A model generated the notes under the pieces. The model saw only the letters and a list, made by a program, of their open reading frames with translations, had not been told where the DNA came from and did no database searches. A program made the position numbers and the translations under genes. A DNA stretch of 64,000 nt. It comes from Silurus meridionalis. Its lineage: Eukaryota > Chordata > Actinopteri > Siluriformes > Siluridae. The stretch spans positions 5,308,212 through 5,372,211 of the forward strand of contig NC_060911.1 in assembly GCF_014805685.1 (NCBI RefSeq), read 5' to 3'. Shown piece after piece: positions 45,501 to 54,425 of the stretch (positions are counted from its first letter, which is position 1; every line of letters begins with the position of its first letter).

Positions 45501-48500
45501 ACACAGTGGGCAGGATGTAGGCTAAGCCCACTAGCCTTCCCCACATACGGTGTCCCCACTCCATGTAGAAGATGAACTTAAACTCAGTAAGGGTCATGTC
45601 ATGGTTCATTCTGTTGCAAATAATGAGATCAAAGTAAACAGACACTAGGCATAATAACAGAGCAATGGGTTCTAAACAAGAGATTTTAGTGTATTGGTTT
45701 TCTCAAATAATGTCATTGTCATAAGTAATGAAATATTAATGACTGAGACCAAATTCAAGGGTGTATGTGGGAGTGTGAGAGATTGATCAGAAGTGTGTAC
45801 AGGATTGTGGGAAATTGGTTAGGGCTGTCTGTAGGAACAGGTGAAATGTTTAGTGTTAGTCAGGGATATTGTTTAAGACTCTCTGTGTAAGCAGGAATAA
45901 TTAATTAAGAGTGTTGGATCAGAAGGGATTGGTCAAGAGTGTTCGTAGGGATGACGATGATCCGAGTATCAGCAGGTGTCGGCAGGAATGGTGGAGAAGG
46001 TCTGAAGGAGAGGATTGTACTGGTCAAGAGTGTTTGCAGGAGCAGGTTTGGTCAAGAGTGTAAAACGTGGTGGGGAATATTGATTACGAGTGTCTGTAAA
46101 AGCAAAAGACACTCGTTCGAAGTGTTTGTGAGAGCAGGAGGGATTAGTTAAGCATGTGTGCACAAGTGGGAAGTATTGGGTGGTGGGGATATTCGGATAA
46201 ATATAGATCGGATAAATATAATTTGTATAAAAACAGACTATATTAGTGTGGGTAACCACATGAGAAAACCAGACTCACATTTTAAACTCAGGAAACTGTT
46301 GGTATTTAGAGAACTCTGCCTCCCACTCGGCCTGGGTCTGAGGTGGCTTCATCTCCTTCACCAAGTGCCAGTCCACCATGGAGAGGCCTGACTCAGTCAA
46401 TCTGGATAAACAAATCAGCTTTCTTTAAATTCAATTTTATTATATATATGATTGGGCAACTACTGCAGGAGTGATATGGGTGACAGCTAGAAAGTTTCTT
46501 GGTGTGACAGCTAGAAAGGTTCTTGGTGTGACATCTGGAAATAGAAAGGAAGACAAAGAGACATGGTGGTGGAATGAGGAAGTGCAGAACCGCATAAGGA
46601 GAAAGAGGATGACAAAACAGAAGTGTGATCGACAGAGCAATGAGAAAAGTAGGCAGAAGTACAAGGAGATGCAGCAGCAGGTAAAAAGGGATGTGGTGAA
46701 AGCCAAGGAAAAGGCGTATGAGGAGCTGTATGAGAAGTTGGACACTGAGGAAGAAGAAAAGGATTTGTACCGATTGGCAAGGCAGTGGGACCGAGCTGGG
46801 AAGGATGTGCTGCAAGTAAGAGCAATAAAGGATGGAGATGGAAATGTGTTGACTAGTGAGGAGAGTGTGTTGAGAAGATGGAGGAAGTATTTTGAGCAGC
46901 TGATGAATGAGGAAAATGAGAGAGAGAAGGTTGGATGGTGTGGAGATGGTGAAGCAGGAAGTGGATAAGATTAGTAAGGAGGAAGTGAGAGCAGTGATTG
47001 AGAGGATGAAGAGTGGAAAGTCGGTAGGACCAGATGACATACGGTAGAAGCATGGAGATGTTTAGGAGAGATGGCAGTGGAGCTTTTAACAAGGAAAGTG
47101 GGAGGATGCCTGAGGAATGGAGGAGAAGTGTGCTGGTACCGATCTTTAAGAATAAGGGAGATGTCGCCCAAGCAGACATTTTTAGTTTTAGAACTCTCTT
47201 GAATGAAAAAAAAACAATATTCAAGTGTTGTCTGAATAAGATTATACTTCAAACACCATGAACAGGCAACCCTGAGGGTTTCTGCTTGGGGTTCTGTAAT
47301 TGTCCTAAATTTTTGAAGTATAATATATTTAATTTGTAGCTATTTAATTTTTTTTTTTTAGTAAATCAACCTGAACTGGTCTAAAACACATACTCACAAT
47401 CAACATTACAATAATCGAAAGAATTAAAAAAATATGAACGACTGACTTTTTTTTAACCCAGCTTTTCACCAATCAATCCCGTGCAATACAAAAGGCTTTA
47501 CAGCCGGCTCTGTACCATCTTTAGAATGTAGTGATGATTACACATGCCATTACTGTCAGGAGATTTCCCTCCATTTAGAACACTTTCTATTTACGACACC
47601 TATTGAAACCATCTCAGCACATACTAAAAGGCTTAGAGAAAGGTTTTTCTTTTATGGTCACTGATCCGCACAGAAATTTGATGTTTGAAAAGCCTGTGAA
47701 GCATGTACTTATGTGCTGGCTGAGAATTTCAGTTCTGTTCAACTTACCTAAAAAACTAATTCATATGCATCCATACTGGAGCATATGAATGTATGAGTCT
47801 ACACTGATCAGGCTAACATTAATAACCACTGAGTGGTGACGTAACACTGATTATCTCATCATGGCACCTGTTAGCGGGTGGATTTATTAGGCAGCAAGTG
47901 AACATTTTATCCTCAAAGTTGACGTGTTGGAATCAGAAAAAATGGATGTAAGGATTTGAGCGAGTTTGAGAAATTGTGAGACGTCTAGACGACCGGGGCA
48001 GAGCATCTCCAAAACTGCAGCTTGTGGCATGTTCCCAGTCTGTAGTGGTCAGGATCTATCAAAAGTGCTCCAAAGAATGAAAAGTGGTGAACCGGCGACT
48101 GTTTTGGCAGCAAAAAAGGGGCCAACACAATATTAGGAAGGTGGCCATAATGTTATGCCTGATCAGTGTGTAGATCTTTTTAAATGACCTGTGGCTTACA
48201 CAAGGGTTAGAGACCATATGGAGCATATGATTGGTCTTGAACCTTACTGACCTGGTTACTCCTCCCAGAACTACAGCGCCCAGAACGAGGCCACTGCATC
48301 CCACCAGCCAGCGTCCTACAATCCGGTCTGATGCTGCATTGGGGAGTGTGTTGGAGGAACACTGTGCAGATATGGTCTGGCTCACAGCTGTGTTCTGCCC
48401 TCTCTGATACAGGCATTGTCTCAAAGGTGAGAGCTGAAATAGAAAAGTACAAACAGAAAAGGTGAGCAACAGCAAAGTAACGGAATTAAGCAGATTTGTC

Positions 48501-50786
48501 TGAAATTAATATCGATCCACCCAACTAACTAACCAAATCAACCCACTCACCCACCTACCTACCTACCTATATATCCACCCACACACATCTACCTACATAA
48601 CCTAATTACCCACCTAATTACCTACCTACACAGCCACCCTCCTACCCACCCACACATCTACCTACATAACCACCCACCCACATCTACCTACATAACCACC
48701 CACCCACACAACCACCTAATTACTTACCTACATAGCCACACTCCTACCCACCCACACAATCACCCACCCACACATCTACCTACACAATCACCCACACCTA
48801 TCTACCTACATAACCACCCACCCACACTCCCACCTAATTACTTACCTACATAGCCAAACTCCTTCCCACCCACACAATCACCCACCACACATCTACCTAC
48901 ATAACCACCCACACACCTATCTACCTACATAACCACCCACCCACACTCCCACCTAATTACTTACCTACATAGCCAAACTCCTTCCCACCCACACAATCAC
49001 CCACCCACACATCTACCTACACAATCACCCACCCACACAATCACCCACCCACACATCTACCTACATAACTACTCACCCACACAACCACCTAACTACATAC
49101 ATATCCACCCACCTATCTACCAATCTAACTACCTAATGCTACTATAGCACTATTTCTGTCTCCCAGTACCTGATTTTGGATTAGTATCTGTGTTGAATTT
49201 TATCCGTATATCGCTTTCAACAACAGACAAAGGTAAAAAGGTTATATAGTTTAAATGTATACATTTAGTGCCTATAAGTTGGTTCCTTATAAATGTAACC
49301 CTAATGAGTGAGCTAGTGGGGACAGTAGCAAGGAAAACCCCTGAGATGGCATGAGGAAAAAACCTTAAGAGGAACCAGATTTAAAAGGAAACCCATCATC
49401 ATCTGGGTGGCACCAAATGTCCATTCATTACAGTTCCATCATTGTTGATTAGTACTATTCAGTGATAGATGCTTAAATGCAAAACTGTTAATGCAAACTG
49501 TAGTCCTAAGCCATTGTAGCAGATCGTTGATATTAATCGGTCCTCAATCAGTTGCTCAGTAACTTCATGGATCTTCAGTCTATTCATTTGGAACCATCCT
49601 CATGTGCACAAAATGTCTCCAATTGAAGAAAACTCTAAAAGTAGGGAGTCGGGATATTTTCGGGTTTCTGGGACATTTTCCAGATTCCACCAATTTTTGA
49701 ATTTCATTTAGAACAAATGTAAAATGGGCACCAAATGTAAAAACTGTTAGAGTTAAACGAACAACAGAAACCACCAGACTATGAACTTTGAACAAAATAA
49801 AGTACTATGAACATCCTCCTTTATAGAATAGCCTTTATTTGTCACATATACATTACAGCAGTGAAATTCGTTCTTTGCGTAACTCAGCTCGTTTAGAAGT
49901 TGGGGTCAGAGCGCAGGGTCAGCCAGGATACGACGCCCCAGGAGCACAGAGGGTTAAAAGCCCTGGCTCAAGGGCCCAAGAGTGGCAGCTTGGCGATACC
50001 GTGGCTTGAACCCCCAACCGTCCGATCAGTAACCTTGCGCCTTAACCACTGAAATACCACTCCCCTATAGTCCTCTCTTGCACAGTACAGTATAATCAGA
50101 GTATACAGGAGGTTTACCGGTCGGTCCTATTTTGTATTGTGTGATATACATATTTGTCCCACACTGTCTTGTGTTGTCTGTCTGCACTGTTTGCACTCAA
50201 TGCACTTGCTGTTGTGTGCTGAAGCTCGATGTTGTTTAATGAAGCACCAGGGTTCTGGAGGAACGGTGTCTTATTTCACTGTGTACGGAGTCAACTGTAT
50301 AATGGTAGAAATGACAAAGCTTCCTGACTTGACTTGATAAACAGCTCCTTACACTGAACATATAATACATCAGCACTGTATATCCTTCTCAGTGAAGATA
50401 AAGGGTGCTGATGTGTGTGTACCTTGTGTTCATCTTCATTTCAAGTCCGCTGGTGGTCAAAACGGCGACTGATGTAAAGGGGGGTATATGGATTACAGTC
50501 TGTGCATCTAATAAAAGGGTCAGTTTGTGTATGTTTGGGTCAGAAGCACGTGTTTACATATCAGATATTTTCACACAAATGCCACTTTCTATAATAGATT
50601 ACGAAATCAACAGAGCATTACAACTTGACCGATGGCATCAGCAGCACAAACCCCAAAAGATCCCACATGATTATATACTTCAGAAAGAAATCAAGGTCTT
50701 GAAGCTCTTACGTGACTCTGTTGAAACCCTCTCCCTGCGTTTCTGTAGCCGCACCGGACTACATGCCTCAGCGTGGGGAGCAGCAT
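30745..50786 (-). CDS. cox15: Heme A synthase COX15, whole gene model
   Basis: Inner mitochondrial membrane enzyme that converts heme O to heme A for cytochrome c oxidase. Nine coding exons on the - strand (50786-50712, 48433-48252, 46401-46279, 45610-45424, 42082-41915, 41808-41727, 36239-36085, 35400-35287, 30876-30745) join to 1218 nt and 405 aa, close to the about 410 aa of human COX15 as recalled. All introns are GT..AG and phases agree. The four conserved histidines of the COX15/CtaA family are visible at about residues 147 ([10 protein letters not shown]), 221 (RLASHLGS), 321 (VQFDHRIL) and 382 (LAATHQSGS). The first about 25 residues are Arg-rich and acid-free, as in a mitochondrial presequence. 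Diverges from cutc and converges on kcnip2. Confidence 0.94.
31101..31568. repeat. 248-bp tandem duplication with TATA-rich arrays
   Basis: 31101-31320 repeats at 31349-31568, offset 248. Each copy has TTCGTATATATGCATAGATA arrays, then TGCTACAGGTATTACCTTCA and a unique-looking 90-nt end running into (TA)n. In cox15 intron 8. Confidence 0.92.
32088..32170. repeat. Diverged third copy of the 31101 repeat end
   Basis: GAAGCTACAGATATTACCGT and AACCATGGCCTGCTTTTTTT match the non-TA part of the 248-bp unit, without the TA tail. Confidence 0.8.
32400..32780 (-). mobile_element. Non-LTR retrotransposon reverse transcriptase fragment
   Basis: The - strand reads [18 protein letters not shown], then [20 protein letters not shown], then [14 protein letters not shown] and [10 protein letters not shown]. 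These are reverse transcriptase palm motifs; the catalytic YADD has become GADD and a stop interrupts upstream. In cox15 intron 8. Confidence 0.85.
33200..35286. other. cox15 intron 8 interior
   Basis: Non-coding; holds short CA and AAAT runs (near 33596 and 34472), the Tc1-like relic at 34495 and nothing else I can name. Confidence 0.4.
34495..34700. mobile_element. Tc1-like relic
   Basis: TTCATGGAGCTGACTTTGTG, CTTGAACAGGTTTGTGTCTC and CAATACTTTTGGAAATAAAG; the same family also appears at 20745-20860 and 62640-62700. Confidence 0.5.
35287..35400 (-). CDS. cox15: cox15 exon 8
   Basis: Acceptor tttcggcag, donor gtcagt. Codes 38 residues beginning [20 protein letters not shown] and ending TAMAYTQ. 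Confidence 0.94.
36085..36239 (-). CDS. cox15: cox15 exon 7
   Basis: Acceptor tttcttttcag directly after the minisatellite, donor gtgagt. Codes 51 residues with [20 protein letters not shown] and VQFDHRIL (His321). Confidence 0.95.
36258..41652. repeat. 5.4-kb C/T-rich minisatellite filling cox15 intron 6
   Basis: Continuous tandem array of short units built on the core CTTACTCGCCCTCATCCC with many variants (CTCATACCCCTCTACTCG and similar). A longer block TCCTACCTATCCTTCTACTC recurs and suggests higher-order units. The + strand is strongly C/T-rich; the cox15 transcript carries the G/A-rich complement. It fills about 5395 of the 5487 nt of the intron between cox15 exons 6 and 7. The long open frames on the + strand come from base composition, not from coding. 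Confidence 0.95.
41727..41808 (-). CDS. cox15: cox15 exon 6
   Basis: Acceptor ttacacag, donor gttagg. Codes [20 protein letters not shown] then VFLTALS plus one base. The preceding intron is only 106 nt; the following one is the 5.5-kb minisatellite intron. Confidence 0.94.
41871..41912. repeat. GT/CA microsatellite at the cox15 exon 5 donor
   Basis: Mostly perfect (GT)n on the + strand; on the cox15 strand the intron starts gtac and runs on as (AC)n. Confidence 0.95.
41915..42082 (-). CDS. cox15: cox15 exon 5
   Basis: Acceptor ctcatag. Codes 56 residues starting [20 protein letters not shown] and including [13 protein letters not shown] (His221). The donor is gtacac and continues straight into a CA repeat in the transcript (GT on the + strand). 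Confidence 0.93.
42505..42538. repeat. AC microsatellite in cox15 intron 4
   Basis: Pure (AC)n. Confidence 0.95.
43547..44763. mobile_element. Pogo/Tigger-like DNA element with GC-rich core
   Basis: Ends read CAGTGGAACCCGGTTATCTC and the complement of CAGTGGAACCCGGTTATGTC, with TA on both sides (43545-43546, 44764-44765): 1217 bp. Copies of GGTTATNTCGA recur inside the left end. No transposase domain remains. A 62-bp direct repeat (43811-43872 and 44457-44518) brackets the GC-rich core. Lies in cox15 intron 4. The family call rests on the terminal sequence and TA target only. Confidence 0.75.
43902..44078. repeat. Large GC-rich inverted repeat with 19-bp tandem units
   Basis: Arms 43902-43923 and 44057-44078 are perfect 22-bp complements. 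Inside, four 19-bp units of GTAAGGAGCACGGCTCTCG (43981-44056) can also pair with the reverse-oriented stretch at 43931-43964. Could form a long hairpin. Confidence 0.9.
44788..44957 (-). repeat. tRNA-derived SINE
   Basis: On the - strand: A box TAGCTCAGTGG, B box GAGTTGAAATCCC, tail GATAAGGGCATCTGGCAAAT then GCTGTAAATGTAA. Begins 24 nt after the pogo/Tigger-like element. In cox15 intron 4. Confidence 0.78.
45424..45610 (-). CDS. cox15: cox15 exon 4, first heme-ligand histidine
   Basis: Acceptor tttgcaacag, donor gtattg. Codes 62 residues with [20 protein letters not shown], containing conserved His147, and a second hydrophobic helix ending GLCGFVVFQ. Confidence 0.95.
46279..46401 (-). CDS. 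cox15: cox15 exon 3
   Basis: Acceptor ttatccag, donor gtgagt. Codes [20 protein letters not shown] and ends KYQQFPEFK, a hallmark block of eukaryotic COX15. Confidence 0.95.
46440..47165 (+). mobile_element. RTE-type LINE fragment (region before and at start of the RT)
   Basis: Open frame 46471-46968 has [37 protein letters not shown] and [20 protein letters not shown]; a shifted frame continues with [14 protein letters not shown] and [20 protein letters not shown]. This is the usual order in RTE elements of fish. It lies antisense in cox15 intron 2, with its start about 40 nt from the exon 3 acceptor. Confidence 0.85.
47803..48172. mobile_element. Internally deleted Tc1-like element, same family as 24645
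   Basis: Ends ACTGATCAGGCTAACATTAA and ATAATGTTATGCCTGATCAG. Inside, CATCTCCAAAACTGCAGCTT and GTGGTCAGGATCTATCAAAA are transposase relics of that family. Lies in cox15 intron 2. Confidence 0.7.
48252..48433 (-). CDS. cox15: cox15 exon 2, first membrane segment
   Basis: Acceptor ctatttcag, donor gtcagt. Codes 60 residues plus two bases; the end [20 protein letters not shown] then VLGGVT is the first transmembrane helix of the COX15/CtaA fold. Confidence 0.92.
48530..49110. repeat. CCAC/CTAC minisatellite in cox15 intron 1
   Basis: Tandem units of the type CCACCCACACATCTACCTAC with AATTACTTACCTACATAG variants; C/A-rich on the + strand and nearly free of G. It sits about 100 nt upstream, in transcript sense, of the exon 2 acceptor. 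Confidence 0.9.
49195..49560 (-). mobile_element. LINE 3' UTR copy, diverged
   Basis: Same family: GCAAGGAAAACCCCTGAGAT, GAGGAACCAGATTTAAAAGG, CATCATCTGGGTGGCACCAA. In cox15 intron 1. Confidence 0.65.
49824..50066 (-). repeat. tRNA-derived SINE, second family
   Basis: On the - strand: AGTGGTTAAGGCGCAAGGTT, GGTTCAAGCCACGGT-like B box, CCTTGAGCCAGGGCTTTTAA, tail TGACAAATAAAGGCTATTCT. In cox15 intron 1. Confidence 0.7.
50105..50340 (-). repeat. Dispersed repeat, inverted copy 2
   Basis: Complement of copy 1: GCACCAGGGTTCTGGAGGAA, CGGTGTCTTATTTCACTGTG. In cox15 intron 1. Confidence 0.7.
50712..50786 (-). CDS. cox15: cox15 exon 1, mitochondrial presequence
   Basis: Codes 25 residues beginning [15 protein letters not shown], basic and without acidic residues, as expected for a matrix-targeting signal. 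Donor gtaaga at phase 0 fits exon 2. The start is inferred from position, composition and frame, since presequences are poorly conserved. Confidence 0.78.
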
Positions 50787-50909
50787 CACCACGCGTGTCC
50801 TCTCTCGGTTCTTTTTTTTGTTTGTTTGTTTGTTTGTTTGTTTGTTTTTGCTTTCAGAGAAACCACCTGCTAGTGTAGTGCATTTCTCATTGAGGGCTTC
50901 TTCAGTGAG

Positions 50910-50920
50910 ACGCCATATTG
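50910..50920 (-). promoter_or_regulatory. Candidate YY1 site in the cox15 promoter
   Basis: CAATATGGCGT on the - strand, close to the YY1 core AANATGGC, about 125 nt upstream of the cox15 ATG. YY1 sites at this position are common in nuclear genes for mitochondrial proteins. Motif match only. Confidence 0.4.
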
Positions 50921-50972
50921 CTTTACGCCTCCGCGTTCAACTTTGACCCCTAGTCAACGTCATAGCCGCGCG

Positions 50973-50984
50973 CCGGAACACGTG
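50973..50984. promoter_or_regulatory. Candidate ETS site joined to an E-box in the cox15 promoter
   Basis: CCGGAACACGTG: an ETS/GABP core (CCGGAA) directly followed by a CACGTG E-box, about 190 nt upstream of the cox15 ATG in the only CpG-rich stretch here. Motif match only. Confidence 0.45.
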
Positions 50985-51836
50985 GAAAAGCTTAATATGG
51001 TTTAATGCGACAAAAAAAAAACGTTTTTTAAAACACCAAACACATTATTAATATATTTATAAAAAACACAGCGTCCAGAAACTTTCAGAGTACAAACGTA
51101 ACGCGTTTAATGAGTAGCTAAGCATTTTTCTTAAGTTTTCTATGGAAGAAAAGCGTTACGTTCGTCTTCTTGAGTCGCATGTACACGGTGTGCTTTATTC
51201 ACGTGTTTACTAAATTTGCTCTTGTAAAAACGCTGCATTAAACCACGTAAAGCGTTTTTATCGGAAACTAGTGACTTGTCAACGCCTACATGTGTGTCTA
51301 CAAACATATTTACACTTTGCATAGGTTTTATACTCATCATCTGCTTGAAACAATAAACGTCTTTCAAAGCACAGGCACAATATCCCCTGTATGAGCCACG
51401 GGAGCATCCTAAACAACCCCCCTGTAGTAAACATGAAGGGCACTAGATAGTGCACATGTGTAGGGAGTAAGAAACTGTTTGGGATGTAATCAAGCCGTCG
51501 TGACTCTTGGACGCTTGAAGCCAAAAGAGTAACAAGGTAATATTCATATCAACACTGTTTTTTTGTAACTTTAGCTCAAATTTTGAAGCACAAACCGCCT
51601 TTTTATATCAATACTGTATCACAGAGGCAGAACCGAGCAAGTGCTAAAGGCTTCCAGAATCCAGTTAAATCGGGATTTATTTACAGAATTTATACACAAG
51701 AGTTCACTATTCCTGCAAATGTTGGTGAATAGTGAAGACTTGGAGAAAATCAGTATAAAGTGAATCTTTCAATCCTCCCAGATACTTAGTAAATACGCAA
51801 TGACACATCACACCATGTGTTGTATAGTTTGTTTGG

Positions 51837-51848
51837 TGCGCATGCGCA
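51837..51848. promoter_or_regulatory. Candidate NRF-1 site between cox15 and cutc
   Basis: TGCGCATGCGCA is a perfect palindromic NRF-1 consensus. It lies about 1 kb upstream of cox15 and 4.5 kb upstream of the cutc ATG. A good 5' splice site (ATG|gtaagg, GT at 51873) follows 24 nt later, so a non-coding cutc first exon may start here. Inference. Confidence 0.45.
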
Positions 51849-52109
51849 GTCAGAGGCTACCTGCCATAAATGGTAAGGATGAGTGATGCTCCTTGTTTTC
51901 TTTTCGACCTCATACCAAGTACTTCCATTAGATCCATGAGGATGCATTTGGACTGTAATTTATATCAACTGTCTCCTACAATGACTTTGGAACTGGAGTT
52001 TGCATGGATAGTTCACTAAATTTAACAGTGATGGAACTGAAATAAATGGACTAGATAAGGATGGGTTCACTTTTCAGTCCAGGTTCTTTTAATGTTTCCT
52101 CCTCATACC

Positions 52110-52290
52110 ATGGAATGGTTCAGGCTCTGGGTTAACAATCAGGAGGTCAGGATTTAAGCCCCAGTATCGCAAAGCTGCCACTGTTGGGCCCTTGAACAAG
52201 ACCCTTAACCCTCTGTGCTCCAGGGGCGCTGCATCATAGCTGATTTCAACTTCCTAACATCGCAAGGATATGCGAATAACTTTATATTTG
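52110..52290 (+). repeat. SINE copy, second family
   Basis: GGCTCTGGGTTAACAATCAG, TTGGGCCCTTGAACAAGACC and CTCTGTGCTCCAGGGGCGCT match the complement of 49824-50066. Upstream of cutc. Confidence 0.65.
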
Positions 52291-52694
52291 ATTTTATATG
52301 CATTTATGGGAAGTCATTAGAAATGTGGGGAAATGTATAAAAAATGTATCATATACAAACAAATAAAAACCTTTTTTTTGTTCATAAGCTGACAAACATA
52401 CAATAAAAAAAAAAAAAAAAAAAGGTTTGACTGATTTAATTGTTAGTATAATTTTGTGTTATGATCTCTCACACACAGCACAAAGATGTTTTAAACGAAT
52501 GTATGTAATATTGGGGGAAAATAATTGGGCACCCTAAATTGTCAAAACATTAACCCTGTCGCACATACATTTAAAAAATATTAAATAAAAAAATATAAAT
52601 ACTAAAATATATAAGGATAATATTATAAAAAAATATGGATATATATTAATAGCTGAAATATTTTTATATTTAAAAAAAATTATATATCTAAAAA

Positions 52695-52702
52695 TATGTG
52701 TA

Positions 52703-52765
<63 letters not shown>

Positions 52766-52785
52766 ATTATTATTATTATTATTAT
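52695..52785. repeat. AT then ATT compound microsatellite
   Basis: (TA)n followed by (TTA)n and an A run, between cox15 and cutc. Confidence 0.95.
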
Positions 52786-52799
52786 AAAAAAAAAAAAAA

Positions 52800-54423
52800 A
52801 AGAATGAACACTTATTCCTGAGGTACTTGGTGCATCTTCTCTTCCCTCCACCATTTTGAATGTATGATATAATATCTCAAGACAACAGTTTAAAGGAATT
52901 GTGAACAACACTTTGAGTTCTGGACATGGTGGTTTGAGACATGATTCTGAACTTTAATGGTTATAAATGGCTTTCAAAATATTTGTCCACTGTAGTGGAT
53001 GCAAGGGTTAAGTATTGGCAGGTATCTCAGCTTGTAAATACTTTAGGAAGCCTTTAATTTTTTATTAAATTATTTTTGCCCAATCTTTCTCAAAGAAGGC
53101 TCCTCATTCTGTGAGATTCTTGGCTCGTCTTGCGTGCTCTGCTCTTTTGAGGTTAATCCACAGATATTTTTTCATTTTGTTTAGGTTCTGGGGAAAACCT
53201 TCGTCTAGTGTGTCTTGTAGTAATCCATTGTTGATTTTGAGGTGTTCTAAACCTTTCCTGTTTTAAAGGGAGACATTAAAAACAATCAATGCTAGCTTAC
53301 ATATAAACTAGATCTGGTGGGTGGGGTCTTAATACCAGTCCCCTTATCTATGGTTAGTGTGCTTTTAAAACCTACACTACAGTTTAGCATCTGTCATGGG
53401 CCTGAAGGAACTTGAGGGGGGTTCCTCATTTTTTTTGTTTATTTTTTCAAGAATTTGCTGCTATTGAATTAAATTCATTCTTTTCTCTCTAAGTAAAATG
53501 TTCCCTCTGCCACTGGTTGCAAAACAAACCCAAAGTGTGTTCGATCCAACCCTGTGGGAGGTGTTTTCCTTTCATGAGATTCTTTGTTTATTATGTCCAA
53601 AAAAATGAAAAGTTTTCTCAAGACAGTTTATTTGGTATTTCTCTCAAAGATTTCAGCGTTTTTTCTTTCAAGATGTTTTCTTTGTCTTCCTCTCAGAACG
53701 ATTTCTTGGTGATGTGTTTTTGGTTCTTTCACTCAATGTTTTCTTTAATGCTTTCTCTCTGAAGGTTTCCATGGTTCTTTTTCTCAGAAAGTTCATCTTC
53801 TTTCTTTCCTCTTCTTAGGAAGTTTTCATTGAGTTGTTTTAATTGTTCTTTCTCTCAAAAAGTTTTAAAACTCAGCCGAACCCCCAGTGTTCCAGTTCAA
53901 TAAAATTTCTTAAATACGAACTGAGGAAGCTGCTAACACTTTGCTTTGGTCTTTTATGGTAACTTGCTCCTGCTTTTTGCCCATAAACGATTAAAAGTTT
54001 TAGAGTGCTAGGCATCAGCTCAATGGCACATATCGCCTCTGATTGTTGGGAGAAAGTTTTGAAATTTGCATCACCTGGCCTTTTCTAATAATGATTGTGA
54101 AAAGGCCATAGCTCCAAGGAGCTAATTAAGGTCTGAGACCTCAGTAAAAAAAATAAATTGCATGGTCAGTTTCCCATTTTGGTGTACTTTAAAATGATAC
54201 AAAACTAAAATAATACTTTATACTTTAACCTTGTGGCTTTTGGAAATTATTCCTCTTCTTCATCTTCTAAGATTAAGCTTAATGGAAATTGTGACCAGAT
54301 GTCCCCAATCTTTTACATGCACCTATATATTAATGCTTATGTACTCTTACTAATACATGAATGTTCCTTAAAAGCAAGTCATACCCAGTTACATTTTTTT
54401 TAATTGGGACACCTTTCCAGCCA
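52800..54423. other. Intergenic sequence left of the Tc1-like transposon
   Basis: T-rich sequence with repeated TTTTCTTT and CTCTCAGAA-type phrases around 53600-53880; no coding exon or named repeat recognised. Confidence 0.35.
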
Positions 54424-54425
54424 TA

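Noticed and set aside
46393..47040. 215-codon - strand frame opposite the RTE fragment
   Set aside because: It is the reverse-strand shadow of the RTE coding sequence, which has clear LINE motifs on the + strand.
47241..47324. Small inverted repeat (ATTATACTTCAAA / TTTTGAAGTATAAT)
   Set aside because: Arms of only about 13 bp in AT-rich sequence next to a LINE fragment; no target duplication seen, so chance is likely.
50405..50878. 157-codon + strand open frame near the cox15 promoter
   Set aside because: It is antisense to cox15 exon 1, contains a (TTTG)n-encoded tail and matches no family I know.
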